Positions 57,200 to 64,000 of a DNA stretch of 64,000 nucleotides are shown here, piece after piece. A model generated the notes under the pieces. The model searched no databases and was not told where the DNA came from. It saw nothing but the letters and a program-made list of their open reading frames with translations. A program made the position numbers and the translations under genes. The stretch is from Delphinus delphis (Eukaryota; Chordata; Mammalia; Artiodactyla; Delphinidae): the NCBI RefSeq assembly GCF_949987515.2, contig NC_082686.1, positions 49,081,559-49,145,558 of the forward strand. The letters run 5' to 3'. The stretch's first letter is position 1. Every line of letters begins with the position of its first letter.

Positions 57200-57915
57200 T
57201 TATTCATATTTTACCACTGATAGCTCTTCAACTTTCTTGAGGTTTATTTTCCATATGTATGTATATATATATATAAGTATATATATACACACACATATAT
57301 ATAAAAGCATTATAATCCATAATTAAAATATGTATTATTTTGGCCAGTTGTTCTGGTGTCTATTCCCAGGGAATCATTTGTGGGTATCCAAGGATCCTAT
57401 TTGAAAGCGACCTTCAATCATTTCTTCTGTGTATGCAAAGATTCTGGGAAACAGTGAAAAGGACAAAAAAGGAGGCAGGAAGGAGGAAAACTTTTAAATA
57501 TTACCACAAATGCATGATTAGTCTATGAATTAAGGAGAGTCCTTGTCCCTGGATAATTCAGAATGAACACACTTCCCCTTCACTCAGAGCTAGAGCAGCA
57601 AGTTTACTCTGGGAGGCTTACACAGTGACCATTTCAGAGAAGGAATCTTGTAGTTAAAGAACCATGGCTCTATAATTGACACAGATGTTCAGGTGTGAGT
57701 TATTGAAAAATGATCTTCATTCTTACTGTGAAATGAGACTGGTCCAGGTGAGGCTGGTCTCTCAAAGAAGGAAAACCCAACATGGTGCAATATGTGCTCA
57801 GGTAAGACAGTGGGTGTATTTTGGACACCAAGTTTCCTCTGGCTCAAATTCCCTTGGGCTTAAGTCCCACCTCTTGCTTGTAAGCCCTCTGGTACTTGCG
57901 GCTGTTACTAAAAGC
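57200..57915. other. No recognised gene; TA-rich microsatellite
   Basis: Contains the TA/CA-rich run at 57255-57305; otherwise unique-looking. Confidence 0.4.
57255..57305. repeat. (TA)n/(CA)n compound microsatellite
   Basis: TATGTATGTATATATATATA then AAGTATATATATACACACAC. Confidence 0.9.
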
Positions 57916-57917
57916 TG

Positions 57918-58095
57918 TGCTTCTCACACTTGAGTGCGCCTCGGAGTAACCTGGAGGGCTTGTTAAAACACAGATTCCTGAGTCCTACATCCAGAGATTT
58001 TAGTTCAGCAAGGGACCCAGAATTTTCATTTTAAACAAATTCGCATGTGATGCTGCTGCTACTCGGTGTGTGGGTCACACTCTGTGTGGCACCAA
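57918..58095. mobile_element. MER5A-like hAT remnant
   Basis: GTGCTTCTCACACTTGAGTG, GGAGGGCTTGTTAAAACACA, CCAGAGATTTTAGTTCAGCA, ATGTGATGCTGCTGC and a diverged right end. Confidence 0.8.
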
Positions 58096-58184
58096 GTGCA
58101 GAATTTTGAGCGGTTCAGATAAACAGCAGATGAGTTTAATGGGAAAGAGTGAGTGTGTTAGTTGCTCCTAGGTATTATTTGTTT

Positions 58185-58345
58185 TTGTTTTTATAATGAA
58201 ATATATCCTATAAACAGAAGAAGTGTACAAAATGTATTTAAGCATATATGTATTTGTTGAAGTATTATGTTTTAAAAAACCCAAGTACCCACCAGCCAGG
58301 TAAAAAAAATAGAACATTCCAGCACATTAGAGCATCCTTGGGCTG
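58185..58345 (-). mobile_element. Ancient L1 3' fragment
   Basis: TCCTATAAACAGAAGAAGTG, CCCAAGTACCCACCAGCCAG and GAACATTCCAGCACATTAGA resemble the complement of an old L1 3' UTR. Confidence 0.5.
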
Positions 58346-58520
58346 ACTTGATTAGCTAGTATTTTGTTTGGTTTTTAGCATCTATGTTCATGATTGAGAC
58401 TGGCCTGTAATTTTCCTTTTTTGTATTGCTTTTGTCGGTTTTTGGAATCAACGTTATGCAAAACTCAAACAGCTGAGGAGGATTTTTTTCCTCTTTTCTA
58501 TACTCTGGAATAGTACGTGT
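58346..58520 (-). mobile_element. L1 ORF2 fragment (reverse transcriptase region)
   Basis: AGCATCTATGTTCATGATTG then AGACTGGCCTGTAATTTTCC parallels L1-B at about 47317-47350, the region just upstream of the conserved RT motifs. Decayed. Confidence 0.7.
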
Positions 58521-58741
58521 TAAATTGGAATTAAATTATATTTAAATATAAATTTATATGCATTCAACAGCCAAATATTCTTGCACAAGTGAAGAAAAGT
58601 ATGTCATAGAAGCCAACACAAGTGACTAAACTGCTGATTCAGTATTTTAATCATTCTAAAACTATTAAAGTTTCCCAGTTCTTGAATCAGTTTTTGTGAT
58701 ATATTTCTGAAATTTTTCAATTTCACAAAGTTTTCAAACGT

Positions 58742-59545
58742 ATTTTCCTTTTTTAATTGAGATAAAATTGACATATAACATTGGGTAAGTTTAAGGTATA
58801 CCGTGTGTTTATTTGATACATTTATATATTGCAGCATGATTACCACTGTAGCTTTATAACACCTCTATCATGTCAATTACCATTTCTTTCTTGTGGTGAG
58901 AACATTTAACACCTGGTCTCTTAGCAATTTTGAAAGACACAATACAGCATTATTGACCATAATCACTATGCTGTGCATTAGATCTGCAGAATTTACTCAT
59001 CTTTTAGTTGCAAGTTTTTATCTTTAACATCTCCCCAATTCTTCCACTTCCTAGCCCCTCATAACCATCATTTTGCAATCCGTTTCTATGAGTTTGGCTT
59101 TTTAAGATTCTACGTATAAGTGATATACGATATTGGTTTTTCTCTGTGTTGCTTATCTCACTTAGCATAATGCTATCAAGGTTTATCCATGTTGTTGCAA
59201 ATGGCGGGTTTTCTTTCTTTTTTTGTGGATGAGTAATGTTCCATTGTATACATATATACACCACAACGTCTTTATCCATTTATCTGCTGACAGACACTTA
59301 AGTTGTTTCCTTATCTTGGCTATTATGAATAATGCTGCTGTAAACACGAGGATGCAGGTATCTTTTCCATATTCTGTTTTCATTTCCTTTGGATATATAC
59401 CTAGGAGTGGGATTCCTGGATCATATTTTTAAAAATTTTTTAGCAACCTCCATACTGTTTTCCATAGTGGCTGAATCGATTTACATTCCCACCAACAGTG
59501 CCCGAGTTCCCTTTTTTTCACATCCTCACCAACACATCTCTTGTC
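58742..59545 (-). mobile_element. Old L1 (L1MA-type) 3' part, left of an LTR-like insert
   Basis: Plus landmarks TTAATTGAGATAAAATTGAC, TCTATGAGTTTGGCTTTTTA, ATGGTGGGATT-like CTAGGAGTGGGATTCCTGGA and CCCACCAACAGTGCCCGAG. It is interrupted at about 59545-59577 and resumes at 59986. Confidence 0.8.
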
Positions 59546-59576
59546 TTGATGACAGCTGCTCTGATGACAGCAATCT

Positions 59577-59985
59577 CTTGTTGGAGGAGGTCATGGAGAG
59601 GACGTGACCACCCGTTGACCCAGGAGCTGACCCAGGCAGTTGGGAGTTCCTCCCCACCTCCAGGTCCTTGGAAAGTACGCTTTGCCCACGCTCCCACAGC
59701 TGGATCTGCTTTGAAGGATACAGCCCTGAGAGAGCAAGGTGTGGTTGAGACCATCTGGACAGCATACATGACTGAACCCAGCTAAGGCCTGTGCATAAGC
59801 TTTAAGATTCTGTCTGGTGGGTGTGGAGATCTACTTGTCCTGCAGCCGCCCACATATAGCCGCATGTGTAAGTTCCTTTGTTTATTAAACCCGCCACCTA
59901 CCAATCTCCAGTGGCCTGCTTCTTTCTTAAGGCTCTCTTTGCCCTCTGTATATGGGGGCCAGTTTGGGAGCCAACGCAGGTGTAG
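59577..59985 (+). mobile_element. Probable solo LTR inserted in L1
   Basis: About 410 bp of non-L1 sequence replaces the expected L1 continuation. It is more GC-rich, has ATTAAA in TTTATTAAACCCGCCACC (about 59882-59897) and ends near GGGAGCCAACGCA, as class I LTRs do. Two moderate antisense frames across it are not genes I recognise. The LTR call is inference; borders and TSD are unclear. Confidence 0.45.
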
Positions 59986-60800
59986 ATGATATCTCGTTGT
60001 GGTTTTGATTTGCATTTCCCTGATGATTAGTGATGTTGAGCATCTTTTCATGTGCCTCTTGGCCATCTGGATGTCTTCTTTGGAGAAATGTCTATTAAGT
60101 TGCTCTGCCCAGGTGATGCTTAGCACTTTAATTTTCAATACTTCCTTCTTTTCTAATACAGGCTTTTAAGATTACCAATTTCTCTCTAATTCCTGCTTTT
60201 GCTGTATTTTCCCAAGTTTTGTTTGTGGTATTTTATTATTAATCAGTTCTACATTTTTTCTATTTTCCAATTTCATTTCTTTTTTTGACTTGAGCTATTT
60301 AGAAGTTTATTGATTTTAAACATATGGGATTTTTCTAGTTATCTTTCTGTTAACGGTGTCAAGTTTAACAACATTGAGGTGTGGTCAGAGACTATGCTTT
60401 GAATGAAACCAGTATTTTGGTATTTTTGGAAACTTGCTTCGAGAATCAGTGTGGGTCAATCTTTGTGTTTCAAGTGTGCTTATGCTTTAATTATGCTTGC
60501 TAATTTTATAATTAGGTAATTAAATACCTTCTATATTCTTGCTGACTTTTTATATTCTTGGTCTATCAGATATAGAAAGATTTGTTAAACTATTACTGTA
60601 TGATACTGCATTTATTTATTTTTTCTGCTAACTTTTGCTTAAATATTCTGAGGCTGTGTCAAAATTTGCATGAAAATTTAAAATTATTTCTGTCATATGA
60701 AATGTACCTTTTGTCATTATGAAGTGACACTATCTCTAGTAAAGCTTTATGCCTTAGAGTTTATTTCATTTGATATTAATATAGTTACATAATTATATAA
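59986..60800 (-). mobile_element. Old L1, right of the LTR-like insert
   Basis: GATGATATCTCGTTGTGGTT and TTTGGAGAAATGTCTATTAA continue the L1 at 58742-59545 up to about 60115. After an internal gap the sequence resembles the L1 endonuclease-end region (GACTTGAGCTATTTAGAAGT, TGAGGTGTGGTCAGAGACTA). Decayed. Confidence 0.65.
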
Positions 60801-61450
60801 TTAATCTCAATACTTTGCTGATCCATGCCTGGCCCTGTGCATTGCTCACCTCCTTCTCCCTTCCCTTCTGCTCCCTGGTCCCACTGGGTGTGACATTGAA
60901 CAGCTGGAAGATGGCTTTGGGGGCTAATGATAACAGGAATCCATGATTCCTCCTTCCCCCCAACCCCCCACACCCAGAAAAATTGGGATAGGTATCCAGG
61001 AAAGGGGTAAAATTGCCCCATACATTCATACAGTCATGACTGTTCAGCTCTGGTAATGTTCTGTTTCCTTGTTTCTGCTCTGATGTGTAAGGACTGGTCT
61101 GGAAGGAATCACGGTAGTCCCATGGTGTTGACAATGGTGTGATCTGGAGTCACATCTGAAGCATCATTAGTCAAAGGGGCCATAGGACCCTAAGGGAGGT
61201 CTTGAGTAATGCACATGAAGAAGCCCTGTTCCAAGTAATAGAAGTACATGGAAATTAGATCTTGAGTTTTCCTGGATGTGCTCCAGTGAGAAGATTAGTC
61301 TGGTGAGGACTGTCCTCTCATTTTACACACTTGTACCTACAGGGGCCTTTCCCTATTCCCCACTCCCCCACTGTGCTCCTAAATACAATCTGCCTCTCTG
61401 TTGATGGTGACATCCATGGGGAAGGTAACTGGGACAGTTTAACAGCACGG
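60801..61450. other. No recognised feature
   Basis: Unique-looking DNA; frames at 60785-61134 (minus) show no motif. Confidence 0.4.
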
Positions 61451-61454
61451 CTGC

Positions 61455-61999
61455 AATTTTTTTGACATTCTTCCCATCAGGAGGTGGGGTCTATGTCTCC
61501 TCCACTTGAATCTGGTAGGCTTGTGACTGCTTTGACTAACAGAGCACACTGGAAGTGATGCTAGCTGACCTCTGAAGCTGGGTCACAAAAGGCCATGCAG
61601 CTTCCTCCTTGCTTATTGGAATACTTGTGCTTTGAGCCCTGAGCCATCACATTGTAATTCTGGTTAACTTGAGACGGCCAAGATGGAGAGGCCACGTGTA
61701 GGCACCCTGGTCAACAGCCCCAGCTGTGCTTGTCCTTCACCAATCCCAGGCCAAAGAAACCATATTGAAAGTGGGTTCTCTTGTCCCTGCTCTTCCAGCC
61801 ATACCTTTTGAGTCACCTCACAGTCTTTGGAGTCATCATAGCTGAGGCCCCAGACATTACTCAACAGAAACGAGTCATCCCTCTATGTTCTATTAAAGTT
61901 CCTGAGCACCAGAATACAGCAACATGATAGCATGTTTGTTGTTTTATGCCGCTCACTGTTTTTCAGGATGGTTTGTTATGCTGATAGATAACTGAAACA
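61455..61999 (+). mobile_element. MLT1-like MaLR solo LTR
   Basis: GACATTCTTCCCATCAGGAG and GGTGGGGTCTATGTCTCCTC at the 5' side, GACCTCTGAAGCTGGGTCAC inside, and a 3' side with TTTGTTGTTTTATGCCGCTC and GATAGATAACTGAAACAATA match the MLT1F/J type. Non-coding. Confidence 0.75.
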
Positions 62000-62004
62000 A
62001 TAAT

Positions 62005-63075
62005 GCCACCAAACAGGCAGTTGAGAGCTCGCTTTTCTGAGTCTATCACCCTTTCTCTTTTTATTCACAGCCACTTATCAGCAAAGATCAGAAAATCAGG
62101 ATTCTGTGGTTGGACATGGAAATGTGTTCATAGTAACCACTGCCTTCACTTTGGCGCTTGGCTTAGGGCCTTGGTAAACTAGCTGCCAGCCTGAGAAGGA
62201 TCAACCATTTTAGGGAACAAAATGTGTCAAGGCTTTTCACTTGAAAGATATACGTGGAAGGAGACGATTGCTCCCTGCCAAAGGGCTCATCAGTCACAAC
62301 TAGATTTCATCTATTTGCCGCTAAATGTCTCAGGTGATAATCTGGGAAAATTTGGTGTCTCTAGCCTAATCCTGTTCTATTCACTTGATTCTGAAAAGCA
62401 AACAAAATAGCACTTCAAGGCTTCTTCCGCCTAACATGGACTATTTGTTTTAAAATGTGGCTCTGAGGCAGTCTGCATTGTCTTTTGAGGACATCCCAGG
62501 AGAAAGACAGCTTTATAGACTAGCTAAGTGTTATGCCTGCCAGATTTCAGATGGTGCCAAAACTTAAGCCTTTCTTTTTCTATTGAAGTGCTGGGAAGTA
62601 TTGCAGTACGTTATTGAGAGTGATGAATGGTGTCTATTTAATAAGGACTTTAGTACTTTTATTTTATCGTCATTGCTTTATAAAGCAGACCTTTATTTTC
62701 ATGCCTTTTCTGGATGAGTTTCCTCTTCTTTATTACCATAATGCCCAGATACACAAATCCTTGACTAAACTCACTGGCAATATTTATTCTACTTATTTTT
62801 AAGCAAATAAAACACGGTACTCTGGTACAGCTCTCAGAGTTTGGAAGCGTTATAAGCATTTACAGGGAAAATCCTGGAGGGAATTACCTGAGAGTTGGTA
62901 AGGAAGGAAAACTGGACAGTAAAGAATCCTGTACTGGCTGAAAGAATCCAGTTGATTCTATCTCTGACATGTCCCTTGAGTTTCTTTTGGCTTCGCCATT
63001 TTCTTTTTAGACTGTTACAAAAGGCTGCTATTGCCTTCTTGTCTGTAGACTTGGCTCCCTACCAGCTACTTTCCA
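62005..63075. other. No recognised feature
   Basis: Unique-looking AT-rich DNA; short frames only. Confidence 0.4.
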
Positions 63076-63079
63076 TGTG

Positions 63080-63195
63080 GCAGCCACACTGGACTATAAG
63101 GGCACAGGCTATGTCTTATTCGTGGTTGTCCCACCATTGCCTAGCCCAGCGCCTGCTGCATAGTTGGTGTACAACAAATGTTTGAATAAATGAAC
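63080..63195 (+). mobile_element. L2 LINE 3' end fragment
   Basis: CACCATTGCCTAGCCCAGCG then AACAAATGTTTGAATAAATG match the L2 terminus. Confidence 0.65.
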
Positions 63196-63409
63196 ATTGA
63201 AAAATTATGTTATTTCTGTTCTCTGAAATAGTCAATGGACCCACATGGCCTAAAGAATCAAGTCTACTTTCCTTGGCATGACACCAGCAGGCAATAGACT
63301 CAGGCAGCTGACTGCCACTCAATGATCAGAAAAGGGGTTTGATGACAGTGAGAGGGGCTAAGTGATAGGGTTGACAAAAGGTTTACATTTGATAAAAATT
63401 TATATAAAT

Positions 63410-63450
63410 GTGTACCTATATGTGTATATGTGTGTGTATATACACACATA
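63410..63450. repeat. Palindromic TA/TG microsatellite
   Basis: TGTGTGTATATACACACA is an 18-bp perfect palindrome inside a short TG/TA/CA run. Confidence 0.85.
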
Positions 63451-63454
63451 TGTG

Positions 63455-64000
63455 AGAAATGGGGAGTTCAGTGATAATAATTTGCACTATACGTTGTATT
63501 TTGTACTAAATCAGGTGTCCCCTTTCTTTACTTAATTAAAAAAGCCTTACTATTTGCCTCTAAATAAGTCTCAGGTAAAGTTAAAAAATTACTTCTTATG
63601 GATTCAAAATTCAATCTGTTACATTCACAGATTTTCCATGGCACTAAAAACTACTCTACACATAGGCAGTGCTTCAGAGGCAAATTTACTGTCTGTATTA
63701 AATGTACATTACTTTATTAGTAGAAATACTTATTTTTTTCAGGAACTAACATTGAATTTTTGATTTCAAGCTATTATGTTTTTTGATAAAGCTGTCAGAA
63801 TCTCTGTGTGAAAAGGAAAGTGAAAAGGTAGAACCCTATATTATTAAGAGGGTGGTATTGGGTGAATCTATGTGGCTTCCAGGGCCCTGAAAGGGCCCAT
63901 GCACCAGGGAACTTTGCTCTCAGGGCAGGTTTGAAGCAGACTTCATGGCAGAGAGTCAGACCTAGAGAGCAGGAGAGAAGGACTGTGTGAAAGTTGAGTA
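63455..64000. other. No recognised feature
   Basis: Unique-looking AT-rich DNA to the window edge. Confidence 0.4.

Overview
The window is mammalian nuclear DNA with no intact host protein-coding gene that I can support. It is a gene-poor, AT-rich stretch whose recognisable content is almost entirely transposable elements of several ages. The youngest layers are tRNA-derived CHR-type SINEs (16 full or nearly full copies and one short one, usually bounded by clear target-site duplications, TSDs) and LINE-1 copies whose 5' UTR, ORF1, ORF2 and 3' UTR match the even-toed ungulate/whale L1 lineage. Short mariner elements with ends resembling the mariner of ruminants and whales are also present. 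The abundance of long and short CHR forms points to a whale or dolphin; this identification is inference.

Layout. 1-2979: 5' part of a near full-length L1 on the minus strand (5' UTR, broken ORF1, first codons of ORF2) running off the left edge. 2980-9300: old L2, MER5-type and MLT1 remnants with five SINEs, two of them in the same target sequence. 9300-20310: old L2, MLT1 and L1 pieces, a U6 snRNA-L1 chimeric retropseudogene (11258-11767), three short young L1 3' ends, a nested pair of opposite L1s (17290-18545) and an 80-bp mariner hairpin (19491-19566). 20310-31800: mostly unique-looking DNA with SINEs, a perfect 15-bp inverted repeat and two open stretches of unknown origin. 31800-43400: old L1 3' ends, one pair in inverted orientation, MIR copies, an LTR-like segment and a mariner MITE. 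43700-50661: two minus-strand L1s in tandem, one nearly complete but riddled with stops and carrying an unusually short 5' UTR. 50660-64000: MIR/L2/MER5 fragments, a HAL1-like element, an old L1 interrupted by an LTR-like insert, and an MLT1 LTR.

The elements interact only as mobilisers and targets. L1 reverse transcriptase presumably moved the SINEs and the U6 chimera, since they show A-rich tails and TSDs. Most long open frames are antisense shadows or remnants of L1 ORFs. The most notable objects are the U6-L1 chimera, the short-5'-UTR L1, the double SINE hit at one site, and the hairpins. All repeat family names come from recall of consensus sequences, not from a search.
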